The position numbers were made by a program, and so were the translations under genes. The notes beneath the pieces were generated by a model that searched no databases, was not told the origin of the DNA, and saw nothing but the letters and a program-made list of their open reading frames with translations. Below, in pieces: positions 8,020 through 18,439 of a stretch of 64,000 bases of DNA. The stretch is from Myxococcus fulvus (GTDB taxonomy: Bacteria > Myxococcota > Myxococcia > Myxococcales > Myxococcaceae), in NCBI RefSeq assembly GCF_900111765.1, contig NZ_FOIB01000005.1:496001-560000 (forward strand), written 5' to 3'. Each line of letters starts with the position of its first letter. The first letter of the stretch is position 1.

Positions 8020-8361
8020 GAAGCCTCCAGAACGACACATCGGATGCGAGCAAGCCGTGTCACGTCACACGGCGGCGGGACTATCCACCCCAGGCCGGGA
8101 AACATCAAAGACAGTCGGGCCGGGTCGGACACCACTCCCCAGGATTGATACAGGTCAACGACAGACGCGGCCCCGGCGGTTCCGTCATGCCGCAAGACTT
8201 CACCCACGCGGCAGTTCCTCCCTGCCCCACCCACCAAGAACAGTCACTCCGGGATGACGCAACACGTCGTAACTCTTTCGAAATCCGGCCGCACAGACAC
8301 TGTTGACACTCCGCCAACAAGCCTCCAATATCCCTTTCATCGAAGTGATGAGGCCCCCACC
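8020..8361. promoter_or_regulatory. Intergenic region with operon promoter and candidate TetR operator
   Basis: The region is less GC-rich than its surroundings. A sigma-70-like promoter is visible: TTGACA at 8303-8308, 17 bp, then CAATAT at 8326-8331, about 30 bp ahead of the first catabolic gene. The inverted repeat TGTTG (8301-8305) / CAACA (8315-8319) overlaps the -35 box and is a plausible site for the TetR regulator encoded second in the operon. The left part (8020-8250) shows no gene. Confidence 0.45.
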
Positions 8362-9204
8362 ATGAGCTACCAACACATCCGGACCTCGGTCGCGGACCGG
8401 GTTGCCACTCTCGAGCTGAACCGTCCCGAGGCGCGCAACGGCTTCACCATCACCATGGCGGACGAGCTGGCGGACGCGCTGTCCCAGGCGGACGCCAACG
8501 AGGACGTGCGCGTCGTCATCCTCACGGGGGCCGGCAAGGACTTCTGTGTGGGCGCGGACCTGAGCGGCATGTCCTTCGAGGTCGCCAACGGCGGCCTGCC
8601 CGAGCCGGGGTGGGTGGAGCCCGCGACGCGGGTGACCCGCCGCCTGTTCTCCCTGAGCAAGCCCGTCATCGCCGCCGTGCGGGGCGCCGCGGTGGGCGTG
8701 GGCTCGACGATGCTCCTGCCCGCGGACTTCCGGCTGGCGGCGAAGGACAGCCGCTTCGGCTTCGTCTTCAGCCGGCGGGGCATCTACCCGGAAGGCGGCT
8801 CCAGCTGGTTCCTGCCCCGGCTGGTGGGCATGGGCCGCGCGCTCGACTGGATGGTGAGCGGCCGGCTCATCCCCGCGGACGAGGCGCTCGGCGCGGGGCT
8901 GGTCCGCTCGCTCCATGAGTCCGACGAGGTCCTCGGCGCCGCCCAGGCGCTGGCGCGCGAGCTGGTGGAGTCCACCGCGCCCGTGTCCGTGGCGGTCATC
9001 CGTCAGTCCCTCTACCGCATGAGCGCCCTGCCCACCCCGGAGCAGGCCTTCTCGCTCGACAGCCAGCTCATCGCGAGCCTGGGACAGAACACGGACGCAG
9101 TGGAGGGCGTGATGGCGTTCCTCCAGAAGCGGCCCCCCTCCTTCACACGCACCGTGGAGCAAGATTTGCCGGGCTTCCTGCCGTGGCGGGAGCGCAAGTC
9201 ATGA
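8362..9204 (+). CDS. Enoyl-CoA hydratase/isomerase family protein (isomerase-like)
   Basis: A 280-residue crotonase. CoA-binding and oxyanion motifs are present (ELNRPEARNGF, AGKDFCVGADLSG, AAVRGAAVGVGS). The two catalytic Glu of true hydratases are missing: the GGGCE position reads GVGST and the QPE position reads FVF. Instead a Glu sits in GIYPEGGSSWFLPRL, as in delta3,delta2-enoyl-CoA isomerases of the Eci type. An isomerase that shifts double bonds before beta-oxidation is therefore more likely than a hydratase. First gene of the operon; its TGA overlaps the ATG of the TetR gene (ATGA). Confidence 0.85.
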   Translation: MSYQHIRTSVADRVATLELNRPEARNGFTITMADELADALSQADANEDVRVVILTGAGKDFCVGADLSGMSFEVANGGLPEPGWVEPATRVTRRLFSLSKPVIAAVRGAAVGVGSTMLLPADFRLAAKDSRFGFVFSRRGIYPEGGSSWFLPRLVGMGRALDWMVSGRLIPADEALGAGLVRSLHESDEVLGAAQALARELVESTAPVSVAVIRQSLYRMSALPTPEQAFSLDSQLIASLGQNTDAVEGVMAFLQKRPPSFTRTVEQDLPGFLPWRERKS

Positions 9205-9884
9205 GCCCCTCCCCTGCCCCCCGCTGGAAGCGCCTGGAGCCGGACGAGCGCCGCGAGCAGATCCTCGAGGTCGCCACCCGGCTGTTCGGTGAGCGCCCCT
9301 ACGCGGACGTCTCCACCACGGACATCGCCAAGGAAGCGGGTGTCGCCCGCGGCCTGCTCAACCACTACTTCGGGCAGAAGCGCGACCTGTACCTCAAGGT
9401 CGTCAAGCGCATGCTCCTGATGCCCGGCCTGGAGGAGAAGGTCAGCAACACGGGCACCCTGCGTGAGCGCGTGGAGCGCAGCGTCCGGTGGTACCTGGAC
9501 ACGGTGGCCACCCACGGCAAGACGTACGTGGCCGTCACCGCGGTGGGCGGCATCGGCGCGGACCCGGAGGTCGAGCGCATCATCTCCGCCGCGGATGACG
9601 TGGCGGCGGCGAAGACGCTCGAGTTCCTGGGTCTCAAGGTGGAGGTGGGCAGCGACGCGCGCCACCGCGCGATGATGCGCTCCTACTCCGGCATGGTGAA
9701 GGCCACCATCCGCGAGTGGATTCGCGGCGGGACGCTCACGCGAGAGGAAGCGCACCTGCTGCTGAGCGAATCGCTCATCACGCTCGTTCGCGACGTCATC
9801 CCCCAACTGAAGAACATGCCGCCCCGCGCGGAGCCGGAAGCCACTCCCGCTCCGTCCCAGGGCGAGCGCGACCAGGAGCCCTGA
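9201..9884 (+). CDS. TetR/AcrR-family transcriptional regulator
   Basis: A 227-residue protein. Its N-terminal helix-turn-helix is classical TetR: RREQILEVATRLFGERPYADVSTTDIAKEAGV-type sequence ending ARGLLNHYFGQKRDLYLKVV at about residues 14-66. The C-terminal ligand domain is helical and unassigned. It starts by ATGA overlap with the crotonase gene and its stop overlaps the SDR start (TGATG), so it is translationally coupled. By position it probably represses the operon and responds to an acyl-CoA or related intermediate; the inverted repeat at 8301-8319 is a candidate operator. Confidence 0.93.
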   Translation: MSPSPAPRWKRLEPDERREQILEVATRLFGERPYADVSTTDIAKEAGVARGLLNHYFGQKRDLYLKVVKRMLLMPGLEEKVSNTGTLRERVERSVRWYLDTVATHGKTYVAVTAVGGIGADPEVERIISAADDVAAAKTLEFLGLKVEVGSDARHRAMMRSYSGMVKATIREWIRGGTLTREEAHLLLSESLITLVRDVIPQLKNMPPRAEPEATPAPSQGERDQEP

Positions 9885-10711
9885 TGAGCCAGAAGCCTCT
9901 GTCGGGACGCACGCTGTTGATGTCCGGAGGAAGCCGCGGAATCGGCCTGGCGATTGGCGTCGCGGCGGGGAGGCTGGGCGCCAACGTGGTGCTCCTGGCG
10001 AAGACCGACACGCCCGACCCCAGGCTCCCGGGCACCGTCCACACGGCGGCCGCGGACATCGAGGCCGCCGGAGGCCAGGCGCTCGCGGTGGTGGGTGACG
10101 TGCGCGAGGAGGCGGACGTCCAGCGCGCCGTGGACCAGGCCGTCAAGCGCTTCGGCGGCATCGACTTCTGCGTGAACAACGCCAGCGCCCTGGCGCCGCT
10201 GAAGACAGACGAGCTGCCCCTCAAGCGGTTCGACTTGATGCAACAGATTCAGGTGCGCGGCACCTTCCTGCTCACACGCGCCGCGCTGCCGCACCTCAAG
10301 CGCTCCCCGCACGCGCACATCCTTTCGCTGTCGCCGCCCATCAACCTGGCGCCGCACTGGCTGGGCAAGCACCCGGCGTACACGGTGGCCAAGTACGGGA
10401 TGACGCTCTTGACGCTGGGCTGGGCCGCGGAGTTCGCCGAGGCGGGCATCGCCGCCAACGCGCTGTGGCCACGCACGCTCATCGCCACCGCGGCGGTGAA
10501 GAACCTGCTCGGCGGGGATGACTCCATGCAGCGCGCGCGCACGCCGGACATCATGGCGGACGCGGCGGTGGCCATCCTCCAGCGCCCGCCCCGCGACTGC
10601 ACCGGCCACACCTTCATCGATGAAGACGTGCTGCGCGCCGAGGGCGTCACCGACTTCAGCCGCTACGGGGGCGGCGACGACGTCATCCTCGACCTCTACG
10701 TCGACCCCTGA
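9884..10711 (+). CDS. SDR-family oxidoreductase (HSDL2-like)
   Basis: A 275-residue short-chain dehydrogenase. The Rossmann motif SGGSRGIGLAIG is near residue 15, and the sequence continues with DVREEADV, VNNAS, and the catalytic Ser and YTVAKYG (Tyr-x3-Lys). The tail, with PRTLIATAAVKNLLGG and a GHTFIDEDVLR ending, resembles the dehydrogenase domain of hydroxysteroid-dehydrogenase-like protein 2, a lipid-metabolism SDR. NAD(P)-dependent oxidation of a hydroxyacyl or alcohol intermediate is likely. Coupled to the TetR gene by a 1-nt overlap. Confidence 0.88.
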   Translation: MSQKPLSGRTLLMSGGSRGIGLAIGVAAGRLGANVVLLAKTDTPDPRLPGTVHTAAADIEAAGGQALAVVGDVREEADVQRAVDQAVKRFGGIDFCVNNASALAPLKTDELPLKRFDLMQQIQVRGTFLLTRAALPHLKRSPHAHILSLSPPINLAPHWLGKHPAYTVAKYGMTLLTLGWAAEFAEAGIAANALWPRTLIATAAVKNLLGGDDSMQRARTPDIMADAAVAILQRPPRDCTGHTFIDEDVLRAEGVTDFSRYGGGDDVILDLYVDP

Positions 10712-10768
10712 GGAGCACCCCTCAAGCCGCATCCGCAGTCACCGCAAAACCAGACGCAGGAGGAGTCC

Positions 10769-12607
10769 ATGGGTACGTCGCTCGCAGACCTGGAGGCGCA
10801 GTGCCAATCCCTGGCGAACAAGCTCACCCTGCCGCTCTTGCTCAAGCGCAACGCGGACGAGCTCGCGGACGAGCCGGCGCTCACCGCCGGTGACACCACG
10901 CTCACCTGGGCCCAGATTCGCGCCCGCACCGCGTCGTTGTGTCGGGGCCTGGGCGCGCTCGGCCTTCAGCGCGGCGAGCGGATGATGATCATGATGTCGA
11001 GCCGGCCCGAGCACTGGCTCATCGACTACGCCGCGGCCCACCTGGGCGCCATCCCCTGTACCGCCTATCAAACGCTGAGCACGGAGCAAGTAGGCTACGT
11101 CGCGCAGCACAGCGCGGCCACGGTGGTGGTGCTCGAGGGCGCGGAGGAGGTGACCCGCTGGCGCCCCATCCTCAAGTCGCTCTTCTCCCTCAAGCGCATC
11201 GTCGTCATCGACGCGGCGGCCGTCCCCGCTGGAGACCCGCTCTATGTCTCCTTCGCGCAGTTGGAGGCGGACGGCGCGGAGTTGCACGCGCAGGCGCCGC
11301 AGGTCTTCGAGGACACCTGGAAGCCCATCCGTCCCGAGGACCCCATCGCGATGATGTACACCTCCGGCACCACCGGAGACCCGAAGGGCGTGGTGCTCAG
11401 CCACCGCAACGCCTTCTACGAGGCCATCTGCGTGGACGCGGTGGTGCCCACGCCCATGCGCGCGCCGTCCATCGCCTACCTGCCGCTGGCGCACATCGCC
11501 GAGCGCGAGCTGGGCCTGTACCGGATGCTCTTCAAGGCGCTGCACGTGCACGTGTGCTCGGACCCGGCGGGCGTGGTACCGCTGATGGCCAAGGTGCGTC
11601 CGCCCGCCTTCTTCGGCGTGCCCCGCGTCTGGGAGAAGCTGGCCGCGGGCCTGCGCGCGAAGCTGGGCACGCTGGAGGCGCCCCGCCGCGACGCCATCAT
11701 GGGCGCGCACGCGCTCGCGCTGGAGGCCTTCCGCCTGGAGGGCTCCGGCCAGAAGGTGTCCGAGGAATTGGCCGCCAAGGTCGCCGTGGCGGAGGAGAAG
11801 GTGCTCAAGCCCCTGCGCTCCACGCTGGGCCTGGACGCGCTGCAGTGGGCCAGCAGCGGCTCGGCGCCCATCCCCGTGGAGGTGCTGGAGTACCTGGGCG
11901 GCTTCGGCATCCGCGTGCTCGAGGTGTGGGGCATGAGCGAGACGACGGGCTGCGCCACCATCAACCTGCCCACCGACTTCCGCGTGGGCTCGGTGGGCCG
12001 CCCCGTCCCCGGGCTCGAGCTGAAGCTCGCCGCCGACGGCGAAATCTTCGTGCGCGGCCCCGTGCTGTTCCTGGGCTACCTGGCCGGGGACGGGCGCATC
12101 GTCAGCGCCACGGACGAGGACGGGTGGCTGGCCACCGGTGACATCGGCACCATCGACGCCGAGGGCTACCTCACCATCACCGACCGCAAGAAGGAGCTCA
12201 TCATCACCTCGAGCGGGAAGAACATCGCCCCGTCCCGCATCGAGGGCTTCCTGCGCGCCCACCCGCTCGTGGGCCAGGCGCTCGCGATTGGCGATGGCTG
12301 GCCGTATGTCACCGCGCTCATCTGCCTGGACGCGGAGGTCGCGCCCGTGTGGGCCAAGGCCCGGGGTCTGCCGCCCATGTCCGTGGCGGAGCTGACCCGA
12401 GACCCGGCCATCCGCTCGGAGCTGGAGGCGCTGGTGGCCTCCGTGAACCAGCGGCTGTCGCGCGCCGAGCAGATCAAACGCTTCGAGGTCGTCAACGAGA
12501 CGTGGTCGCCCGCGACGGGCGAGCTCACCCCCACGCTCAAGCTCAAGCGCCGCGTCATCCTCCAGCAGTACGCCGAGCGCATCGCCACCTTCTACGAGAA
12601 CGCCTGA
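10769..12607 (+). CDS. Long-chain fatty acyl-CoA synthetase (AMP-forming)
   Basis: A 612-residue adenylate-forming enzyme that activates a carboxylic acid to its CoA ester with ATP. The P-loop YTSGTTGDPKG is near residue 195, the aromatic/Glu motif VWGMSETTG near 390, and the hinge plus C-terminal motif TGDIGTIDAEGYLTITDRKKELIITSSGKNI are complete. Length and the helical insertion between the motifs match the long-chain FACS/FadD15-type family. The gene follows a clear AGGAGGA ribosome-binding site, 57 bp after the SDR gene. Confidence 0.92.
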   Translation: MGTSLADLEAQCQSLANKLTLPLLLKRNADELADEPALTAGDTTLTWAQIRARTASLCRGLGALGLQRGERMMIMMSSRPEHWLIDYAAAHLGAIPCTAYQTLSTEQVGYVAQHSAATVVVLEGAEEVTRWRPILKSLFSLKRIVVIDAAAVPAGDPLYVSFAQLEADGAELHAQAPQVFEDTWKPIRPEDPIAMMYTSGTTGDPKGVVLSHRNAFYEAICVDAVVPTPMRAPSIAYLPLAHIAERELGLYRMLFKALHVHVCSDPAGVVPLMAKVRPPAFFGVPRVWEKLAAGLRAKLGTLEAPRRDAIMGAHALALEAFRLEGSGQKVSEELAAKVAVAEEKVLKPLRSTLGLDALQWASSGSAPIPVEVLEYLGGFGIRVLEVWGMSETTGCATINLPTDFRVGSVGRPVPGLELKLAADGEIFVRGPVLFLGYLAGDGRIVSATDEDGWLATGDIGTIDAEGYLTITDRKKELIITSSGKNIAPSRIEGFLRAHPLVGQALAIGDGWPYVTALICLDAEVAPVWAKARGLPPMSVAELTRDPAIRSELEALVASVNQRLSRAEQIKRFEVVNETWSPATGELTPTLKLKRRVILQQYAERIATFYENA

Positions 12608-12618
12608 GCCCTGCCGCC

Positions 12619-13764
12619 ATGCACGCCAGAACCCCCGAGCAAGCTTCGTTCGCCGCGTCCATCGATGCCTTCTGCCGCGCCAGGACGGGCACCCGCGCCC
12701 AGCGCGACGCCTTGACCCAGCACGGCGTCGAGGCGCACAACGTGGAGCTGTACGCGCAGATGGCCGAGCTGGGCTGGCTGGGCGTGGGCATCGACGCGGA
12801 GTACGGCGGCTCCGGCGGCGGCATGTCGGAGATCTGCCTGTTCGCGGAGCGGACCGCCTACGGGCTCGCGCCGGTGGGCGGCTACGTCACCACCGCCGTC
12901 GCGGCCGGGCCCTACGCGAAGTTCGGCACGCCCGCGCAGAAGCAGAAGGTGCTCACGGGAATCACGCAAGGACGGGTGGAGGCCATCTCCATCTCGGAGC
13001 CCGGCGCGGGCTCGGACGCGGCGGCCATCACCTGCCGCGCCGAGCGCGCCTCCGGCGGCTTCGTCGTCAATGGCCAGAAGACGTGGTGCTCCAACGCGCA
13101 CATCGCCGACCACCTGCTGCTGGTGGCGAGGACGCGCAGCGCGGGCCAGGGCTCGCGCCACGAGGGGCTCACCATGTTCTGCGTGCCCGCGAACACGCCG
13201 GGCGTGGAGATTCGCGGCATCCCCACGCTCAACGGCAAGGAGGTCAACGACGTCTACTTCACCGACTGCTTCCTGCCCGAGGACAGCGTGGTGGGCGTGG
13301 TGGACCAGGCGTGGCCGCAGCTGATGTCCGGGCTCAACAGCGAGCGGCTCATCCTGGCGGCGACGATGCTGGGCCGGGGCCGGCGCGCGTTCGACGACGC
13401 GGTGGCGTACGTGAAGGACCGCAAGCAGTTCGGCAAGCCGGTGGGCTCGTTCCAGGCCCTCAAGCACCGCATCGCGGACCTGGCGCTGGAGCTGGAGTGC
13501 AGCGAGCTGCTCCTGTACCGCGTGGCGCAGATGGCGGACGAGGCCCCCGAGAAGATGCTCCCGCGCGAGGCCTCCATGGCCAAGCTGAAGGCCACCGAGA
13601 CGGCCAAGCGCGTGGCGCTGGAAGGCGTGCAGATGATGGGTGGCTACGGCTACGCCACCGAGTTCGACATGGAGTCGCACCTGCGTGCCACGGTGATTTC
13701 CACCGTCTATGGTGGCACCAGCGAAATCCAGCGGGACATCATCGGCAAGACGTTCGGACTCTAG
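12619..13764 (+). CDS. Acyl-CoA dehydrogenase 1
   Basis: A 381-residue FAD flavoprotein of the first beta-oxidation step. FAD/substrate motifs are present (SISEPGAGSDAA, KTWCSNA, GGYGYATEFDMESHLR, TVYGGTSEIQRDIIG). The MCAD-type catalytic Glu position near the C-terminus is Gly (YGGT); the base is most likely Glu242 in LNSERLILAA. That position is used by long-chain and isovaleryl-CoA dehydrogenases, which accept long or branched chains. It starts 11 bp after the acyl-CoA synthetase stop. Confidence 0.93.
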   Translation: MHARTPEQASFAASIDAFCRARTGTRAQRDALTQHGVEAHNVELYAQMAELGWLGVGIDAEYGGSGGGMSEICLFAERTAYGLAPVGGYVTTAVAAGPYAKFGTPAQKQKVLTGITQGRVEAISISEPGAGSDAAAITCRAERASGGFVVNGQKTWCSNAHIADHLLLVARTRSAGQGSRHEGLTMFCVPANTPGVEIRGIPTLNGKEVNDVYFTDCFLPEDSVVGVVDQAWPQLMSGLNSERLILAATMLGRGRRAFDDAVAYVKDRKQFGKPVGSFQALKHRIADLALELECSELLLYRVAQMADEAPEKMLPREASMAKLKATETAKRVALEGVQMMGGYGYATEFDMESHLRATVISTVYGGTSEIQRDIIGKTFGL

Positions 13765-13794
13765 ACAGCAGTCACGACAGCGCGGAGACAGACA

Positions 13795-14943
13795 ATGACG
13801 GCACGTCCTCGGTGGAGCTCCGACGAGCTCGAGCAGGTGCGCGGCCTCGCGGCCACCTATTTCACGAAGGAGGTCCTCCCCAACGTGCCCAAGCACGTGG
13901 CCCAGGGCTTCCCGGACAAGGCGCTCTACCGCCGGGCGGGCGAGCTGGGCCTCTTGTGCATGTCCGTCCCGGAGGCGTACGGCGGCGGCGGCGGCACGTT
14001 CGCCCACGAGGCCATCCTCCTGGAGGAGCAGGTGCGCGCCGGAGACCCGACGATGGGCTTCGCGGTGCACTCCACCATCGTCGCGCACTACGTGCTCGCG
14101 TACGCCTCCGAGGCGCAGAAGCTCAAGTGGCTGCCCAAGCTCGCCAGCGGCGAGTGGGTGGGCGCCATCGCCATGACGGAGCCGGGCACGGGCTCGGATT
14201 TGCAGGCCATCTCCACCCGCGCGGTGCGCGACGGCGACTTCTACAAGGTGAGCGGGTCCAAGACGTTCATCTCCAACGGCCGCGTCTGTGACTTCCTCAT
14301 CATCGCGGTGCGAACCAGCGACGTGAAGGGCCACGCGGGCATCTCCCTCTTGTGTGCCGAGGTCTCCGACACCACGCCCGGCTTCGAGCGGGGCCGCATC
14401 CTGGAGAAGCTGGGCGGCCACGGGCAGGACACCACGGAGCTGTTCTTCGACGACCTCCAGATTCCGGCCGTCAACGTGCTGGGCGGCGAGGAGGGCGCGG
14501 GCTTCATCCAGCTGATGCAGCAGCTGCCCCAGGAGCGGCTGGCCACCGCGGTGCTCGCCCAGGCAAGCATCGAGCGGGCCGTGGCCCTCACCGTCGACTA
14601 CACCAAGCAGCGCCAGGTGTTCGGCAAGCCGCTTTTCGCTCTGCAGAACACGCGCTTCGAGCTGGCGGAATGCGCGACGCTGGGGCGGGTTGGACGGGCG
14701 TTCCTCGACGAGTGCGTGGAGAAGCACCTGTTGGGGGAGCTGGACGTGGCGTCCGCGGCCATGGCCAAGTACTGGCTGACGGACCAGGCGAGCAGTGTCG
14801 CGGACCGTTGCCTCCAGCTTTTCGGAGGGTATGGGTACATGAAGGAATACCCCATTGCTCACCTGTTCGCGGATACTCGCGTCATGCGCATCTTCGCCGG
14901 CGCCAACGAGGTCATGAAAGAGCTCGTCGCCCGTTCGCTGTAG
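13795..14943 (+). CDS. Acyl-CoA dehydrogenase 2
   Basis: A 382-residue paralogue of the preceding flavoprotein. It carries MTEPGTGSDLQAI, GSKTFISNG, FGGYGYMKEYPIAHLFADTRV and a C-terminal FAGANEVMKELVARS resembling the long-chain acyl-CoA dehydrogenase ending. The catalytic base is probably Glu247 in LPQERLATAV, again the LCAD/IVD position. Two different dehydrogenases of this type in one operon suggest more than one acyl substrate length or branching pattern is handled. 30 bp behind the previous gene. Confidence 0.93.
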   Translation: MTARPRWSSDELEQVRGLAATYFTKEVLPNVPKHVAQGFPDKALYRRAGELGLLCMSVPEAYGGGGGTFAHEAILLEEQVRAGDPTMGFAVHSTIVAHYVLAYASEAQKLKWLPKLASGEWVGAIAMTEPGTGSDLQAISTRAVRDGDFYKVSGSKTFISNGRVCDFLIIAVRTSDVKGHAGISLLCAEVSDTTPGFERGRILEKLGGHGQDTTELFFDDLQIPAVNVLGGEEGAGFIQLMQQLPQERLATAVLAQASIERAVALTVDYTKQRQVFGKPLFALQNTRFELAECATLGRVGRAFLDECVEKHLLGELDVASAAMAKYWLTDQASSVADRCLQLFGGYGYMKEYPIAHLFADTRVMRIFAGANEVMKELVARSL

Positions 14944-14977
14944 ACCACTCCCACACCGAATCCCAAGGAGGCTCCCG

Positions 14978-16189
<1,212 letters not shown>

Positions 16190-16231
16190 CCTTTCGGCCC
16201 AACCCTTTCGACCAAGATTCGAGCAAACCCC

Positions 16232-18409
16232 ATGAGCGAGCAGAGCACCATCCGCTGGGACAAGGATGCCGACGGCATCGTCACCTTGACGCTGGATGAC
16301 CCCAACCAGTCCGCCAACACCATGAACGCCGCGTACATCCAGTCGATGCGCGCGACGGTGGAGCGGCTGGTCAAGGAGAAGGCGGACATCAAGGGCGTCG
16401 TCATCACCTCCGCGAAGAAGACCTTCTTCGCCGGCGGCGACCTGAATGACCTGTTGAAGATCCGCAAGGAGAACGCGAAGCAGGCGTTCGAGCTGGGCCA
16501 GGAGCTCAAGGCGCAGCTGCGCGCGCTGGAGACCCTGGGCAAGCCCGTGGTCGCCGCCATCAACGGCGCGGCGCTGGGCGGCGGTCTGGAGATTGCCCTG
16601 GCCTGTCACCGCCGCATCGTCGCGGACGTGAAGGGCGCGCAGATTGGCCTGCCGGAAGTGACGCTGGGCCTGCTGCCCGGAGCGGGCGGCGTGGTGCGCA
16701 CGGTGCGGATGCTGGGCATCGTGGACGCGCTGATGAAGGTGCTCCTGCAGGGCCAGCGCTACCGTCCGCAGGAGGCCAAGGAGGTGGGCCTGGTGCACGA
16801 GGTGGTGGACTCGGTGGAGGCGCTGGTCCCCGCGGCCAAGGCGTGGGTGAAGGCGAACCCGACCTCGCAGCAGCCATGGGACGTGAAGGGCTACAAGATT
16901 CCGGGCGGCACGCCGACGTCCCCCGGGCTCGCGGCGAACCTGCCGGCCTTCCCCGCCAACCTGCGCAAGCAGCTCAAGGGCGCGAACATGCCCGCCCCCC
17001 GCGCCATCATGGCGGTGGCGGTGGAGAGCACGCAGGTGGACGTGGACACCGCGTTCACCATCGAGTCGCGCTACTTCACGGAGCTGGCGACGGGCCAGGT
17101 CGCGAAGAACATGATCCAGGCGTTCTTCTTCGACATGCAGCACATCAACTCCGGTGGCGGCCGGCCCAAGGGCTACCCGCAGCACACGGCGAAGAAGGTG
17201 GGCATCCTGGGCGCCGGCATGATGGGCGCGGGCATCGCCTACGTGTGCGCCAAGGCGGGCATCGAGGTGGTGCTCAAGGACGTGAGCGTCGCCTCCGCGG
17301 AGAAGGGCAAGCAGTACTCCGTGAAGCTCGTGGAGAAGGCCCTGGAGAAGGGCAAGACGACGAAGGAGAAGGGCGACGCGCTGCTCGCGCGCATCACCCC
17401 CACCCAGGACGCCGCGGCGCTCAAGGGCTGCGACCTGGTCATCGAGGCCGTGTTCGAGGGCGTGGAGCTCAAGCACAAGGTCTTCCAGGAGGTCCAGGAC
17501 GTGGTGGCGCCCGACGCGGTGCTGGCGTCCAACACGTCCACGCTGCCCATCACGCTGCTCGCGGAGGGCGTGAAGCGCTCCGAGGACTTCGTGGGCATGC
17601 ACTTCTTCTCGCCCGTGGACAAGATGCCGCTCCTGGAGCTCATCGCCGGCAAGAAGACGAGCGACGCGACGCTGGCGAAGGCCATCGACATCGCGGTGCA
17701 GATCGGCAAGACGCCCATCGTCGTCAATGACAGCCGCGGCTTCTTCACCAGCCGCGTCATCGGCACGTTCCTCAACGAGGCCATCGCCATGGTGGGCGAG
17801 GGCATCTCCCCTGCGTCCATCGAGCAGGCGGGCCTGCAGGCGGGCTACCCCGCGGCGCCCCTGGCGCTGATGGACGAGCTCACGTTGACGTTGCCGCGGA
17901 AGATCCGCCTGGAGACGAAGGCCGCCGCGGAGGCCGAGGGCAAGCCGTGGGCGGACCATGGCAGCTACGCCGTCGTCGACGCGCTCATCGACCAGCACGG
18001 GCGCAAGGGCCGCTCCACGGGGGCGGGCTTCTACGACTACGTGGACGGCAAGCGCGCGGGCCTGTGGGCGGGGCTGGCCAAGCACTACACCAAGCCGGGC
18101 ACCACCATCCCCTTCGAGGACATGAAGGAGCGGATGCTGTTCGCGGAGGCCATCGACACGGTGCGCTGCTTCGACGAGGGCGTGCTGCGCTCGGCGGCGG
18201 ACGCCAACATCGGCTCCATCCTGGGCATCGGCTTCCCGGCGTGGACGGGCGGCGTGGCCCAGTTCATCAACGGCTACGAGGGGCCCTCGGGCACGGGCCT
18301 CAGGGGCTTCATCGCTCGCGCGAACGAGCTGGCGAAGCGCTACGGCAAGCACTTCGAGCCGCCCGCGTCGCTCATCCAGAAAGCGGAGCGAGGTGAGCTC
18401 CTGAAGTAG
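16232..18409 (+). CDS. FadB/FadJ-like multifunctional beta-oxidation protein
   Basis: A 725-residue fusion. Residues about 1-290 are a crotonase with both hydratase Glu present (ALGGGLEIALACHRR, QIGLPEVTLGLLPGAGG). The 3-hydroxyacyl-CoA dehydrogenase NAD-binding domain starts near residue 320 (GILGAGMMGAGIAY) and continues with FVGMHFFSPVDKMPLLELI. The helical HAD C-terminus (SRGFFTSRV, then a second repeat) completes the protein. It performs hydration and NAD-dependent oxidation of enoyl-CoA, forming the alpha subunit of a trifunctional-type complex with the thiolase. Confidence 0.94.
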   Translation: MSEQSTIRWDKDADGIVTLTLDDPNQSANTMNAAYIQSMRATVERLVKEKADIKGVVITSAKKTFFAGGDLNDLLKIRKENAKQAFELGQELKAQLRALETLGKPVVAAINGAALGGGLEIALACHRRIVADVKGAQIGLPEVTLGLLPGAGGVVRTVRMLGIVDALMKVLLQGQRYRPQEAKEVGLVHEVVDSVEALVPAAKAWVKANPTSQQPWDVKGYKIPGGTPTSPGLAANLPAFPANLRKQLKGANMPAPRAIMAVAVESTQVDVDTAFTIESRYFTELATGQVAKNMIQAFFFDMQHINSGGGRPKGYPQHTAKKVGILGAGMMGAGIAYVCAKAGIEVVLKDVSVASAEKGKQYSVKLVEKALEKGKTTKEKGDALLARITPTQDAAALKGCDLVIEAVFEGVELKHKVFQEVQDVVAPDAVLASNTSTLPITLLAEGVKRSEDFVGMHFFSPVDKMPLLELIAGKKTSDATLAKAIDIAVQIGKTPIVVNDSRGFFTSRVIGTFLNEAIAMVGEGISPASIEQAGLQAGYPAAPLALMDELTLTLPRKIRLETKAAAEAEGKPWADHGSYAVVDALIDQHGRKGRSTGAGFYDYVDGKRAGLWAGLAKHYTKPGTTIPFEDMKERMLFAEAIDTVRCFDEGVLRSAADANIGSILGIGFPAWTGGVAQFINGYEGPSGTGLRGFIARANELAKRYGKHFEPPASLIQKAERGELLK

Positions 18410-18439
18410 CCACGCATCGCCTTTCGCAAGGAGAAGTCC

